A stretch of 64,000 nucleotides of DNA from Arsukibacterium sp. UBA3155 (GTDB taxonomy: Bacteria > Pseudomonadota > Gammaproteobacteria > Enterobacterales > Alteromonadaceae), in the NCBI GenBank assembly GCA_002364615.1, contig DEYP01000026.1:118488-182487 (forward strand), given 5' to 3'. Position numbers and translations under genes: made by a program. Shown piece by piece: positions 35,144 through 45,700 of this stretch. Positions within the stretch are counted from its first letter, which is position 1. Every line of letters begins with the position of its first letter. The notes beneath the pieces were generated by a model that saw nothing but the letters and a program-made list of their open reading frames with translations, did not search any database and had not been told where the DNA came from.

Positions 35144-35235
35144 GCTTGGAATCCTGTTGGCGCAGCCACAGAGTGTCTGAGCGGATGCGCCAGCAGGAGC
35201 GAGTTGCTGTGGCGAGCACGGCAGGAATTGCAAGC
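35144..35235 (-). repeat. Dispersed 92-bp imperfect palindrome, copy A
   Basis: The minus strand reads GCTTGCAATTCC... then GCTCGCCACAG, a variable middle, GCTCAGACACTCTGTGGC, and ...GGATTCCAAGC. Inner inverted ends GCCACAG/CTGTGGC are at 35207-35213 and 35165-35171, giving a 49-bp core identical in length to copy B. It fills much of the gap between two divergent genes. Confidence 0.75.
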
Positions 35236-35360
35236 CGTGCTCTGTGCAACTTCATTATGTTCCTGTTCCTAATGAGCTTGTTGCTATCGGTTAAAAACTA
35301 GTCTAGGCTAAAAATCAGCATAATTTCACAATAAAAATTTTACAGTGTGAATTTTACAAA

Positions 35361-36866
35361 ATGAAAATAAACAAAAGCTTACTTAGAAAGTCCCATTTCT
35401 TAGGAACCAAGATAAGAAACCTGAGAAAACGTAACAACTTAACGATGGAAGATTTATCTACCCGCTGTATCAGGGTTAACCCCGAGCAGGCACCGTCGGT
35501 GTCATATTTGTCGATGATAGAGCGGGGCAAGCGCACGCCAGGCATTGAAATGCTGGAGGTCATCGCCGAAGTTTTTCAAAAAGACCTGGACTGGTTTTTA
35601 GATGGTGAGGATAGCGAGCAGGATCTAACGCCGCAAAAAGGCAGCCGCGGTGGCATTAGTGGTATGGCGTTAGAGCCGGGCTTTTTGTTTTCTAACGACA
35701 TTTTGCAAATTGCGATACCAGAAATGTTGTCGCAAACCGGCACCAGTGGCAAGCAGTTTGCTCAGTTACTTATCAGGGCCCATCAGGAGCATCATCAGAA
35801 CCACTTTCCTGAGCTGGAGCGAGCGGCAGAAGACGTTGGCCAGAAGCGTATGCCACTGAGTGTTGATGAACTGATGGCCATTGTGAAGCAACTGGGACTC
35901 AAAGTCAGCTGGTTTACCGAGCCACCAAAAGAGCTGCTGGATGAGCTTGGCGTGTTATCGAAAAACGTCTCGACGTCTTTTTTTACGCCACCTGATACCC
36001 TGCATTTAAACCGGCTATTACAGAATTTTCCTACCCGCTTAAAATACGAACTGGCAGTGCATATTGGCCATACGGTTTTGCACAATAAAGACGGCGTGAA
36101 AAGCAGCATGACGGTAGGAGGCACCCATGACGATGAGATGTCGCAATCCACCGCCGTGCAACCACAGGATATTCTGCACGCCTGGCGCGATTTTGAATCA
36201 AGCTTTTTTGCCGGCGCCCTGCTGTGCCCCAAGTTACCCTTTCGTCAGTTACTGGACCGCCAGGGCTATGAAATCAGCAGCCATCAGCAGGCGGGGGTGT
36301 CTGCCTCTGTGGCCATGCGACGAATGACGGCGGTGTCACCTTATGCGCATTGGCATTATTTTGATGCGTATACTCCAGGCAAACTAAAGGCGGTGTATCG
36401 AGGCAATGGCATACCTTTGCCCTGGGGCAATATGCGTCAGGTAGAAGACCCTTGTCAGCATTGGGCCGTGTTTCGGATGTTTGATGTTGACGGCGTAGCC
36501 AGTAGTGCGCAGCTATCATTGCTTGATGTGAATGGCAAACCACGGATTTACTGCTGCGAATCGACCAAAGTTAATGACTTGGCAGGCAACAATCATGTGT
36601 TGTGCGCCGGGATTGATCTGAATCCGGCGTTGTTAGCGCAGGGTGTGGATGCCGATGCCATGGCCAGCGAGCTTAAGCAGCTATGTATCAATAGCGTTGG
36701 CGGCGCCAGAGTACCTAGAGCTATCCAGACCTCGCTCACCAGCGTGGCAAATATTCTGAATATAAATTGGGTGGCGCGCAGCTTGCAAAAGCCGGCACAG
36801 CTTATTTGTGCCAGGGGTAATAGCTGCCCGCGCAGCCCGGGTTGCTACGACTGTCCCAGCGTCTAA
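35361..36866 (+). CDS. DUF3612 transcriptional regulator with XRE helix-turn-helix
   Basis: This 501-residue regulator begins with an XRE-type helix-turn-helix (FLGTKIRNLRKRNNLTMEDLSTRC, SYLSMIERGKRTPGIEMLEVIAEVF), followed by DUF3612 and an ImmA-like region seen in short-chain-acyl regulators such as ScfR and RamB (HIGHTVLH, then FFAGALLCPKLPF). The C-terminus has four cysteines, C483, C489, C495 and C498 (ICARGNSCPRSPGCYDCPSV), a likely metal or Fe-S site. Regulators of this type control acetate or glyoxylate metabolism, so acnB 2.6 kb downstream is a fitting neighbour, but direct control is not shown. Confidence 0.8.
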   Translation: MKINKSLLRKSHFLGTKIRNLRKRNNLTMEDLSTRCIRVNPEQAPSVSYLSMIERGKRTPGIEMLEVIAEVFQKDLDWFLDGEDSEQDLTPQKGSRGGISGMALEPGFLFSNDILQIAIPEMLSQTGTSGKQFAQLLIRAHQEHHQNHFPELERAAEDVGQKRMPLSVDELMAIVKQLGLKVSWFTEPPKELLDELGVLSKNVSTSFFTPPDTLHLNRLLQNFPTRLKYELAVHIGHTVLHNKDGVKSSMTVGGTHDDEMSQSTAVQPQDILHAWRDFESSFFAGALLCPKLPFRQLLDRQGYEISSHQQAGVSASVAMRRMTAVSPYAHWHYFDAYTPGKLKAVYRGNGIPLPWGNMRQVEDPCQHWAVFRMFDVDGVASSAQLSLLDVNGKPRIYCCESTKVNDLAGNNHVLCAGIDLNPALLAQGVDADAMASELKQLCINSVGGARVPRAIQTSLTSVANILNINWVARSLQKPAQLICARGNSCPRSPGCYDCPSV

Positions 36867-36995
36867 TTTAACCCCAATATATTCTGTTACAACTTGCTGC
36901 TGGCAGAGATTTGGCTTTGCTCTGCAGCAGCGGTAATATAGCGGCGATAGCTTAACCCTTCCCCTATTCCAGATTTGTAGTTCAGGAAAACGATA

Positions 36996-39065
36996 ATGAA
37001 AAAAATAAGTATTATTGCCGCTGGTGTTGCGCTGGCTTTAGGTTTAACGGCGTGTAGTGACTCTACCTCCACCCAGAACAATGAGCCCGTAGCAGCGCAA
37101 CAGCAAGCGCCGCGGGTATCCGGTGTCGATAGCCAGTATTTTGATCCGGCAGTAAAATTCAGTGAAGATTTCTTTTTGGCGGTAAACGGCAAATGGCTGG
37201 CTGAAACCGCCATTCCGGCTGACAAAGCGTCTTATGGCTCGTTTCACATTCTAAATGACAACTCACAGCAAGCCGTTAAAGCCATTATTGATGAAGTGTC
37301 AGCCCGCACCGATTTAAAAGCGGGCTCTGATGAGCAGAAATTAGGGCATTTTTACAACAGCTTTATGGATGAAGCAACAATTGAAAAGCTTGGTTTAAGC
37401 CCGCTGCAGCCGCAATTAGATGCCATTAGCTCTCTGGAGAATAAAGAACAGTTACCAGGGTTGTTTGCCCGTTTGCAACGCGATGGCGTTGCTATTCCAT
37501 TTGGCTGGTTCATTAATAACGATGCGAAAAACTCTACCGAATACGCGGTATATCTGAGCCAGGGCGGCTTAGGTCTGCCAGATCGTGACTATTATTTTAA
37601 CGATGACGAAAAATCGTTAAAGCTGATTGCCGACTACAAAGCTTATTTAACCGATATGTTCAGCATGGCCGGCAATGATGACGCGCCGGCGGCGGCCGAG
37701 CGGGTATTTGCCCTGGAAAAAGCCCTGGCCGAACATCACTGGACCCGGTTAGATAACCGTAATGCCGATAAAACGTACAACAAGATGGCGACCTCTGAGC
37801 TGAACAACAGCATGGGTAGTTTTGACTGGGCCGCCTTTGCTAATGACGTCAAGCTGGCTGAAGTGAATGATATTATTGTGCGTCAACCAAGCTACTTCGA
37901 AGGTTTTGCCAAGGTATTTGCAGCAACAGACTTACAAAGCTGGCAGGATTATTTAAGCCTGAAAACCATTCATGGCTATGCCGATAAACTGAGCAGCAAT
38001 TTTGCTGACCGTCGTTTTGCTTTCTATGGCACCACCTTAAGTGGTACCGAGCAACAACAACCACGCTGGAAGCGAGGGGTAGATGCGGCAGACCAGGTAT
38101 TAGGCGAGCTGACAGGTAAGCTGTATGTTGAGCGCCATTTTACGCCACAAGCCAAAGCACGGATGGAAGAGTTGGTGGCTAACATTATCAAGGCTTATGA
38201 AATCTCGATTAATGAGCTGGAATGGATGACCGAAGAAACTAAAGTGGCAGCCCAGGATAAGCTGAGTAAATTTACCCCGAAAATCGGTTATCCGGATAAA
38301 TGGAAAGATTATTCTGCGTTAGAAATTAAAGCAGATGATTTAGTCGGTAACTTTATCCGTGCCAGCCACCATGGTTACGACGAAATGGTGGCGAAATTAG
38401 GCCAGCCTATCGATAAAGGCGAGTGGTTTATGACGCCGCAAACGGTAAATGCGTACTACAACCCGGTAAACAACGAAATTGTGTTCCCTGCCGCTATTCT
38501 GCAACCCCCGTTCTTTAATATGGATGCAGACGACGCGGTAAACTATGGCGGTATTGGTGGGGTTATCGGCCATGAAATTGGCCATGGTTTTGATGATCAG
38601 GGAGCCAAATACGATGGTGATGGTAACTTACGTAACTGGTGGACAGAGCAGGATAAGGGCCAGTTCCAGGCGCGTGGTGCTAAGCTAATTGGCCAGTACA
38701 ACAAGTTTGAACCGCTACCGGGTGTTAATGTAAACGGTGCAGTGGCACTGGGCGAAAATATCGGTGATTTAGGCGGCATGACGGTAGCGCTGAAAGCGTA
38801 TAAATTGTCGCTGGAAGGAAAAGACGCACCAGTAATGGACGGCTTTACCGGTGAACAGCGGTTCTTTATCAGCTGGGCCCAGGTATGGCGTACTAAGTTC
38901 CGCGAAGAAGCGCTGCGTCGCCAGTTAAGCACCGGGCCACACTCGCCGGCGCATTACCGGGTCATTGGCGTACTGCCGAATATTCCTGAGTTTTACCCTG
39001 CCTTTGATATAAAAGAAGGCGATGCGATGTATATTGCGCCGGAGCAGCGCGTTAAAATCTGGTAA
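36996..39065 (+). CDS. pepO: M13 (neprilysin/PepO) metallopeptidase, lipoprotein
   Basis: This 689-residue protein has a lipoprotein signal (LALGLTAC) and the full M13 architecture. The substrate-binding motif VNAYYNPVNNEIVFPA precedes the zinc site GHEIGHGFDDQGAKYDGDGN (HExxH near residue 525), and ENIGDLGGM supplies the third ligand Glu. The C-terminus ends in VKIW, as is typical. It cleaves short peptides in the periplasm or at the outer membrane. It stands as a single gene with its own start signals (CAGGAAAACGATA before ATG). Confidence 0.92.
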   Translation: MKKISIIAAGVALALGLTACSDSTSTQNNEPVAAQQQAPRVSGVDSQYFDPAVKFSEDFFLAVNGKWLAETAIPADKASYGSFHILNDNSQQAVKAIIDEVSARTDLKAGSDEQKLGHFYNSFMDEATIEKLGLSPLQPQLDAISSLENKEQLPGLFARLQRDGVAIPFGWFINNDAKNSTEYAVYLSQGGLGLPDRDYYFNDDEKSLKLIADYKAYLTDMFSMAGNDDAPAAAERVFALEKALAEHHWTRLDNRNADKTYNKMATSELNNSMGSFDWAAFANDVKLAEVNDIIVRQPSYFEGFAKVFAATDLQSWQDYLSLKTIHGYADKLSSNFADRRFAFYGTTLSGTEQQQPRWKRGVDAADQVLGELTGKLYVERHFTPQAKARMEELVANIIKAYEISINELEWMTEETKVAAQDKLSKFTPKIGYPDKWKDYSALEIKADDLVGNFIRASHHGYDEMVAKLGQPIDKGEWFMTPQTVNAYYNPVNNEIVFPAAILQPPFFNMDADDAVNYGGIGGVIGHEIGHGFDDQGAKYDGDGNLRNWWTEQDKGQFQARGAKLIGQYNKFEPLPGVNVNGAVALGENIGDLGGMTVALKAYKLSLEGKDAPVMDGFTGEQRFFISWAQVWRTKFREEALRRQLSTGPHSPAHYRVIGVLPNIPEFYPAFDIKEGDAMYIAPEQRVKIW

Positions 39066-39165
39066 GCCATTGCCCATCGGGTAATGATTTTCTGCTACAA
39101 TGCTCGGGTTGGATAGGAAACTATTCAGCCCTTTTTTGTACGATAGGCTAAGTGTTTAGGCTGTC

Positions 39166-39258
39166 GGTTACAATTCCCGCCCTGGCTCGCCACAGCAACT
39201 CACAAATGCTTGCGCATTTGCTCAGACACTCTGTGGCGCCCAGTTCGGGATTCTAACC
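39166..39258 (+). repeat. Dispersed 93-bp imperfect palindrome, copy B
   Basis: Outer arms GGTTACAATTCCCG (39166 on) and CGGGATTCTAACC (ending 39258) are inverted; inner arms GCCACAG (39189-39195) and CTGTGGC (39231-39237) bound a 49-bp core. The centre is a clean hairpin, CAAATGC-TTGC-GCATTTG. It lies in the 413-bp gap before acnB; the rest of that gap shows no gene and probably holds the acnB promoter. Confidence 0.8.
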
Positions 39259-39478
39259 TCTGCTGCAAGATTTGATTTGTTAGTCAGCGAGGTCTGACCA
39301 CTATAAGTAAAAATACAGAACATTAGCTTTCATATTCATGCTGCTTATACCCACTATAAGCGGCGTGGCTAAAGGGCGGATGTCAATTTGGCCCGAATTT
39401 TTATATAATCGCGCCCATTCATTCTAAGAATGACGCCGCAGTAGCAAGACTGCCGGCAACGACCAAGAGGATCATACT

Positions 39479-42076
39479 GTGCTACAACAATATCGCGAAC
39501 ATGTGGCCGAGCGCGCAGCGCAAGGTATACCGCCAAAGCCGCTCAATGCCGAGCAGGTAGCCGCCTTAGTTGAACTGTTAAAAAATCCGCCAAAAGGCGA
39601 AGAAGAAACGCTGTTAGATTTATTGATTAACCGGGTACCACCGGGCGTAGATGAAGCCGCTTATGTTAAAGCCGGCTTTTTAGCCGCACTTACCAAAGGT
39701 GAAGTTAGCTGCAGTCTGATCAACGCTGAGCGTGCCACTGAACTGTTAGGCACTATGATGGGTGGTTATAACATTCAACCATTAATCAGCCTGTTAGATG
39801 ACGCTAAGCTGGCACCTATTGCTGCTAAAGCGCTATCACATACTTTGCTTATTTTTGATGCATTTCATGATGTCACTGAAAAAGCAGATGCCGGTAATAG
39901 CCACGCTAAACAAGTGGTGCAAAGCTGGGCTGATGCCGAGTGGTTTGAAAGTAAGCCTGCACTGGCGGAAAAAATTACTGTTACGGTATTTAAAGTGTCT
40001 GGCGAGACCAACACTGATGATTTGTCGCCAGCACCTGATGCCTGGTCACGGCCGGATATCCCGCTGCATGCCTTAGCCATGCTAAAAAATGCCCGTGAAG
40101 GCATTAACCCGGATCAAGCAGGTACAGTTGGACCAATTAAGCAGTTAGACGAGCTGAATAAAAAAGGCTTTCCGCTGGCGTATGTTGGCGATGTGGTTGG
40201 TACCGGCTCGTCACGTAAATCAGCCACTAACTCAGTGTTGTGGTTTATGGGTGATGATATTCCCTACGTGCCGAATAAGCGCGGTGGCGGTTTTGTGTTA
40301 GGTGGCAAAATTGCCCCTATCTTCTTTAACACCATGGAAGATTCTGGTGCACTGCCAATTGAAGTTGACGTTAACAACCTTGAAATGGGCGATGTCATCG
40401 ATATTCTGCCATTCGAAGGCAAAGTAGTCCGTCATGGCACGGATGAAGTGCTGGCTGAATTCGCTCTGGCAACCGACGTATTAATTGACGAAGTGCGCGC
40501 CGGTGGCCGTATTCCATTAATCATTGGTCGTGGTTTAACCGACCGTGCCCGTGAATTTTTAGGTCATGGCCCATCTGATAAATTCCGCCGGCCACTGCCA
40601 AAAACTGATTCAGGCAAAGGCTTTACGCTGGCTCAGAAAATGGTTGGTAAAGCGTGCGGCGTAACCGGTATTCGTCCGGGCACCTACTGTGAGCCGAAAA
40701 TGACTACTGTGGGCTCGCAGGATACTACCGGCCCGATGACTCGTGATGAGCTAAAAGACTTAGCCTGTTTAGGTTTCTCAGCCGATTTAACCATGCAGTC
40801 GTTCTGTCATACCGCCGCTTATCCTAAGCCGGTTGACGTGGATACGCACCATACCCTGCCAGATTTTATTATGAACCGTGGCGGTGTTGCGTTGCGTCCG
40901 GGTGATGGCATTATTCACAGCTGGTTAAACCGGATGTTACTGCCCGATACCGTAGGCACCGGTGGCGATTCGCACACCCGTTTCCCTATTGGTATTTCGT
41001 TCCCGGCAGGTTCTGGTTTAGTGGCGTTTGCTGCGGCGACCGGCGTTATGCCACTGGATATGCCAGAGTCGGTTTTAGTGCGCTTTAAAGGCGAGATGCA
41101 GCCAGGTATTACCCTGCGTGACTTAGTACATGCTATTCCGTACATGGCGATTCAGAAAGGCTTGTTAACCGTTGATAAGAAAGGCAAGAAGAACATTTTC
41201 TCTGGCCGTATTCTGGAGATCGAAGGCTTACCAAACTTAACCGTAGAGCAGGCTTTTGAATTATCAGATGCTTCTGCTGAGCGTTCAGCGGCTGGCTGTA
41301 CTATCAAGCTATCTGACTCGTCAATTGCTGAGTACTTAGAATCAAACATTGTTATGCTTAAATGGATGATTTCTGAAGGCTATGGTGATGTGCGTACTAT
41401 TGAGCGTCGTATTCAGGCGATGCAAGCCTGGCTTAAAGATCCACAGTTAATGGCTGCCGATGCCGATGCTGAGTACAGCGAAATTATCGAGATTGACCTG
41501 GCCGATATTAAAGAGCCGGTACTGTGTGCACCAAATGATCCGGATGATGCACGCTTACTGTCTGAAGTAGCTGGCGACAAGATTGACGAAGTGTTTATCG
41601 GTTCTTGTATGACTAACATTGGCCATTTCCGTGCCGCCGGTAAGTTGCTGGATAAATACAAAGGCCAGCTGCCAACCCGCTTATGGATAGCACCGCCAAC
41701 CAAGATGGACCAGGCGCAGTTAACAGAAGAAGGGTATTACAGCATTTTCGGTAAAGTCGGCGCCCGCACTGAAATGCCAGGCTGTTCCCTGTGTATGGGT
41801 AACCAGGCACGCGTAGCCGAGAACTCAACGGTAGTATCGACCTCTACCCGTAACTTCCCGAACCGCTTAGGGCAGGGTGCTAATGTGTATTTAGCCTCAG
41901 CCGAATTAGCGGCTGTAGCCTCTATCATTGGTAAGTTACCAACGGTAGCCGAGTATCTGGAATATGCGAAGCAAATCGATGCAACCGCGGCCGATACGTA
42001 CCGTTACCTGAACTTCCATCAGATGCCGCAGTACACCAAAAAAGCGGATAACGTGATTATTCAGCAAGCGGTGTAA
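39479..42076 (+). CDS. acnB: Bifunctional aconitate hydratase 2 / 2-methylisocitrate dehydratase
   Basis: This 865-residue TCA-cycle enzyme interconverts citrate and isocitrate with a [4Fe-4S] cluster; AcnB also dehydrates 2-methylisocitrate. The start is GTG, with GAGG upstream, and the length equals that of E. coli AcnB. The N-terminal HEAT-like domain ([15 protein letters not shown]) and swivel domain ([20 protein letters not shown]) precede the core. Cluster cysteines are in [12 protein letters not shown] and [11 protein letters not shown] (about 711, 770 and 773). AcnB can bind mRNA when the cluster is lost. yacL follows, as in E. coli. Confidence 0.97.
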   Translation: MLQQYREHVAERAAQGIPPKPLNAEQVAALVELLKNPPKGEEETLLDLLINRVPPGVDEAAYVKAGFLAALTKGEVSCSLINAERATELLGTMMGGYNIQPLISLLDDAKLAPIAAKALSHTLLIFDAFHDVTEKADAGNSHAKQVVQSWADAEWFESKPALAEKITVTVFKVSGETNTDDLSPAPDAWSRPDIPLHALAMLKNAREGINPDQAGTVGPIKQLDELNKKGFPLAYVGDVVGTGSSRKSATNSVLWFMGDDIPYVPNKRGGGFVLGGKIAPIFFNTMEDSGALPIEVDVNNLEMGDVIDILPFEGKVVRHGTDEVLAEFALATDVLIDEVRAGGRIPLIIGRGLTDRAREFLGHGPSDKFRRPLPKTDSGKGFTLAQKMVGKACGVTGIRPGTYCEPKMTTVGSQDTTGPMTRDELKDLACLGFSADLTMQSFCHTAAYPKPVDVDTHHTLPDFIMNRGGVALRPGDGIIHSWLNRMLLPDTVGTGGDSHTRFPIGISFPAGSGLVAFAAATGVMPLDMPESVLVRFKGEMQPGITLRDLVHAIPYMAIQKGLLTVDKKGKKNIFSGRILEIEGLPNLTVEQAFELSDASAERSAAGCTIKLSDSSIAEYLESNIVMLKWMISEGYGDVRTIERRIQAMQAWLKDPQLMAADADAEYSEIIEIDLADIKEPVLCAPNDPDDARLLSEVAGDKIDEVFIGSCMTNIGHFRAAGKLLDKYKGQLPTRLWIAPPTKMDQAQLTEEGYYSIFGKVGARTEMPGCSLCMGNQARVAENSTVVSTSTRNFPNRLGQGANVYLASAELAAVASIIGKLPTVAEYLEYAKQIDATAADTYRYLNFHQMPQYTKKADNVIIQQAV

Positions 42077-42092
42077 TCAGCTCTGTTGTGCT

Positions 42093-42119
42093 AAAGGCCT
42101 GCAACTGCAGGCCTTTTTT
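42093..42119 (+). terminator. Intrinsic terminator after acnB
   Basis: AAAGGCCTGCA (42093-42103) and TGCAGGCCTTT (42106-42116) form an 11-bp stem with a tight loop and run into TTTTTT. It separates acnB from yacL. Confidence 0.85.
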
Positions 42120-42190
42120 CTGCTCGCTTAAATATTGTGAGCAACTACAATTCTAGCAGCGACCGGCTGATAGATTATTTGCGTAGGCGT

Positions 42191-42282
42191 GCTTGCACCG
42201 CCCACTGGGCTCGCCACAGTAACTCGCTCCCGCTTGGCGCGTCCGCTCAGACACCCTGTGTCGCTCCATTGGGGATACAAGC
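42191..42282 (+). repeat. Dispersed 92-bp imperfect palindrome, copy C
   Basis: GCTTGCACCGCC, GGGCTCGCCACAG (GCCACAG at 42213-42219), AACTCGCTCC, then GCTCAGACACCCTGTGTC (to 42262) and GGGGATACAAGC match copies A and B. The core is 50 bp, with one mismatch in the inner stem. It is in frame with yacL and makes a spurious N-terminal extension of that gene. Confidence 0.75.
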
Positions 42283-42340
42283 TCGCCAGGGTAAAACGCC
42301 GCAAATAACCATCAGCCTATTTCTTCGTACGGAAAGAAGT

Positions 42341-42727
42341 ATGGATTACGATTTTATTTTTGATCGCACAACCCGCCAGTTTAGCATCCGGCTTGCTGGC
42401 GAACATGAAGTGTTAGGCCGGTTTTTACTGGATGAATTTGGCCAGCAGGCCGAGACCTATTCAGCACTGTTGCAACAACTGAGTTCACTAACGCCTCAGC
42501 AAAGTATGCTGTATCAGGGCAGGGAGTTTTTACTGGAGGTAGATAACAGCGAAGTAACGTTAAGCCACAACAGTCTGTTTTATCAAAATACCGATGAGCA
42601 AGCTGGCCAACTGCAAGCGCTGGCTGAAGACGACTTACAGCTGGACGAGCAAGGCATGACCAGCCAATGCGGCCTGGATGATTTTCTGCTATTGCTGCGC
42701 GAGTGGCAGCAATTCCTGGCCGATTAA
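42341..42727 (+). CDS. yacL: UPF0231 family protein YacL
   Basis: This 128-residue acidic protein (start MDYDFIFDRTTRQFSIRLAGEHEVLGRFL) matches UPF0231. GGAAAG lies before ATG 42341, which is preferred over a reading from 42137 that runs through a repeat element. Conserved end: MTSQCGLDDFLLLLREWQQFL. It follows acnB in many gammaproteobacteria, and its role is unknown. Confidence 0.85.
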   Translation: MDYDFIFDRTTRQFSIRLAGEHEVLGRFLLDEFGQQAETYSALLQQLSSLTPQQSMLYQGREFLLEVDNSEVTLSHNSLFYQNTDEQAGQLQALAEDDLQLDEQGMTSQCGLDDFLLLLREWQQFLAD

Positions 42728-42732
42728 CCGAC

Positions 42733-45700
42733 TTAAACTTGTAACGGCAGCACTACCGTGAAGCGTGTACCTTCGCCGGGGGTGCTACTGACTTTAACAC
42801 TGCCCCCCAGTTTCTGGGTAATAAGGTTAAATACAATATGTAAGCCCAGGCCGGTACCACCCTGATGGCGGTTGGTGGTAAAGAAGGGGTCAAATATCCG
42901 CTCGATATACTCATCGTCGATACCTGCTCCGTTGTCGGCAAATACTATTTCAACCAGATCACCCTGTTTGCGGCAATGAATGGTTATTTCACCACTGGCG
43001 CGGTCTTTAAAACCATGAACAACAGCGTTCTGAGTAAAGTTAGTAATTATCTGACCAATGGTGCCGGGAAAGCTGTTCATTTCAATATTGTCCGGGCAAT
43101 CCATTTGCAGCCTGATTTTCCGGTTACGCCACATCAGGCTCAGACTGTCGAGCAATTCATCCAGATACTTCGCCAGATTAAACTGCCGTTGATTATCTGC
43201 CGTTAGGTCAACCGATACTTGCTTAAAATTGGCAATCAACTGCGCCGCACGCTGCAAATTATTATCAAGCAACAGCCCGGCCTGGACTAACTTATTTAAA
43301 TAATTATCCAACTCCCGACGACGAATGTTACCGCCTGCCAATTTTTGCAACAGTATTCGACTTTCTTCGGTTACTACGCTGTTTGCCGTTAATGCCACCC
43401 CCAATGGGGTGTTTACCTCATGTGCCACGCCGGCAACTAATTGGCCTAAGGCCGCCATCTTTTCGGTCCGCACCAACTCTTTTACGGTTGACTCCAGTTG
43501 CTGCAAGGTTTGCTCGGTTCGGCTTTTAGATTCTTGCAACGCCCTGGTGCGCTCATTCAGTGTTTCGGTTCGTTGTTCGACTAACCAGGCCATTTCTTCC
43601 TGTTGTTTACGCAGGTTTTTTGAACGAAGCAGATGTAATCCAAGCATTATGAGCAGCAGTACACTAACCAGCAAAATTCTGGCCAGCCATGTTTCCCACC
43701 ATAATGGTAATACTCTAATTTTCAGGGTGGTTTCATCGCTCCAGCCTGGCGGGTCCAGCCCGGCACGAAGCCGGAATTGATAGTCGCCTGGTGGTAAGCG
43801 CTCAAAGGTGGCACTGCGACCGTTGGCATTGCGGGTGACCCAGCCAGATGTCACCGGATCGAGTCGGTACTGGAAATTTACCTGAGCGGTTTCAACAAAT
43901 TCCCGGGTGGAGTAGTGCACACTGAAACTACGATTATCCGTAGCCGGAATTGTTAATTCCGTATCTGGTATTGCTGCTTGTTGACCATTTACTTCAATTT
44001 CTAATATAGCTGGCACGGCAATAGCCCCGGCGGAATAAGCCAGCACCTGCTGAGGCTGAAAGAGGGTAAAACCATCCATACCACCAAATACGATAGTGCC
44101 GTCGGCCATAACAGTGCTAGCTGCGTTAATATAGTCACTGCGCAGGGCGCCATGCTGATAACCAAAATTCCGAAAACGGTTTGTTAAAGGGTTAAATGCC
44201 GAAATACCAAAAGCACTACTTACCCAGATATTACCGGCCTGATCGAGTTCTGCAGCCTTAAGCTGGCCGCTGGCTAAACCTTCGGCTTCAGCATATTGTC
44301 TGAAGCGGACGGCAGTGGGATCAGCAAATGATGCCGGCAGCATTAATTCAAATAACCCGGTACCATTGGTTGCCAGCCAGTGACGATTATCAGAACTTTG
44401 CAAATAAGCCATGGGTGCTGATGGCAGTGTCAGTGCAGTGCCGTTCTCGCCTGATGCAAGATTGTGTTCATAGATCAGGCTACCATCCGCAGCGTTAAAC
44501 CATGATAAGCCCTGGTAAGAGCCCACCAGCATGTAATGCTCTTTGACAGGCTGAATAAAAGTAATGGCGCGGCTGAACCGGTATTGCGCAACAATGTTCT
44601 GATTTGTTTCATCCAGTATGACAAGGCCAAACTGGTCAATTGCCAGCCACAAGTGATTATCAGTGCTGTAAAGCCTGCGTACCGGGCCAGGTGGAACTTC
44701 AGGTGGCAACGGCACTTGCCGGTAATTGCCGTTAGCAGGTGTAACCGCAATAATGCCCTGACCATGGCCAAACCATATTTCGTCAGTGCGCTGCAAGGTG
44801 CAAAAAAAGGTTAAGCCTTTGCTGCTGGTGTCTGCCAGATTAAAGCTTGCAGTCGTTGAATCAAGAGTAAAAAGGCCATCAGCCGTCCCTGCCCAGATTG
44901 TATTATTATAGCTTGCCAGACTGATGGTAGCGGGGTTCCTGGCGGTATCCATTAAGGCCAAATCGCGGCTGATACTAATAAATAGGTTATTTGCCAGATT
45001 AAGACGGGATACCCCACCATTCCAGGTACCAACCCAGATACTGCCATCCTGATCTTGCAGCAGGGCGGTGACTTTACCATTGCCGAGGCTGGCCGGATTA
45101 TTACGCTGATGCTGGTATGACACTTGCTGATGCCAGCGACCGTTTTGCTGTGTCAGGCGACTTAAGCCATGCTGGGTACCTACCCAGATGTCACCTTTAT
45201 TATCCACGGTGATACTGCGAATTTCTTTGCTTATTAAGCCATTGTTGTAGCTCGTAATCTCAAGCTGGGTCCAATTATCAGCTGTGGGCTCCAGCATCAG
45301 CAAACCTTCGCGTTCCAGCCCTACCCATAATCTGTCGGCTTTATCATGAAATAGCGTCATAACGGATGCATCGGGAAACGGGAAAAGACCATCTACGCTG
45401 AACTGCTCACTATTACGGTCAAAGAATAGCAGACCGCGCGGTGTGCCCAACCATAAATTGCCTTCATTGCCAGCAGCCGATAAAGCGGTAATATAACGCT
45501 TGCTATCACCATACCATTGCACTTGGCGAGAAGCTCCTTGCAACATCGCTAACCCCTGGTTAGTACCAATCCATAATCGTTGCTGCTTATCAAGGTGCAG
45601 AGACAGCACCAGCGGCTCTGCATCACTGCCGTTTTTTGCCAGACGGATGTTTTCAAAGGTACCCGCTACCGGATTAAAGTGGTTCAGGCCATTTAGTGTG

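Noticed and set aside
39066-39478. Small gene in the gap before acnB
   Set aside because: No frame with a ribosome site of useful length; the gap holds repeat copy B and probably the acnB promoter.
42137-42340. Long N-terminal extension of yacL
   Set aside because: It translates through repeat copy C, resembles no protein, and a ribosome site precedes the family-matching ATG at 42341.
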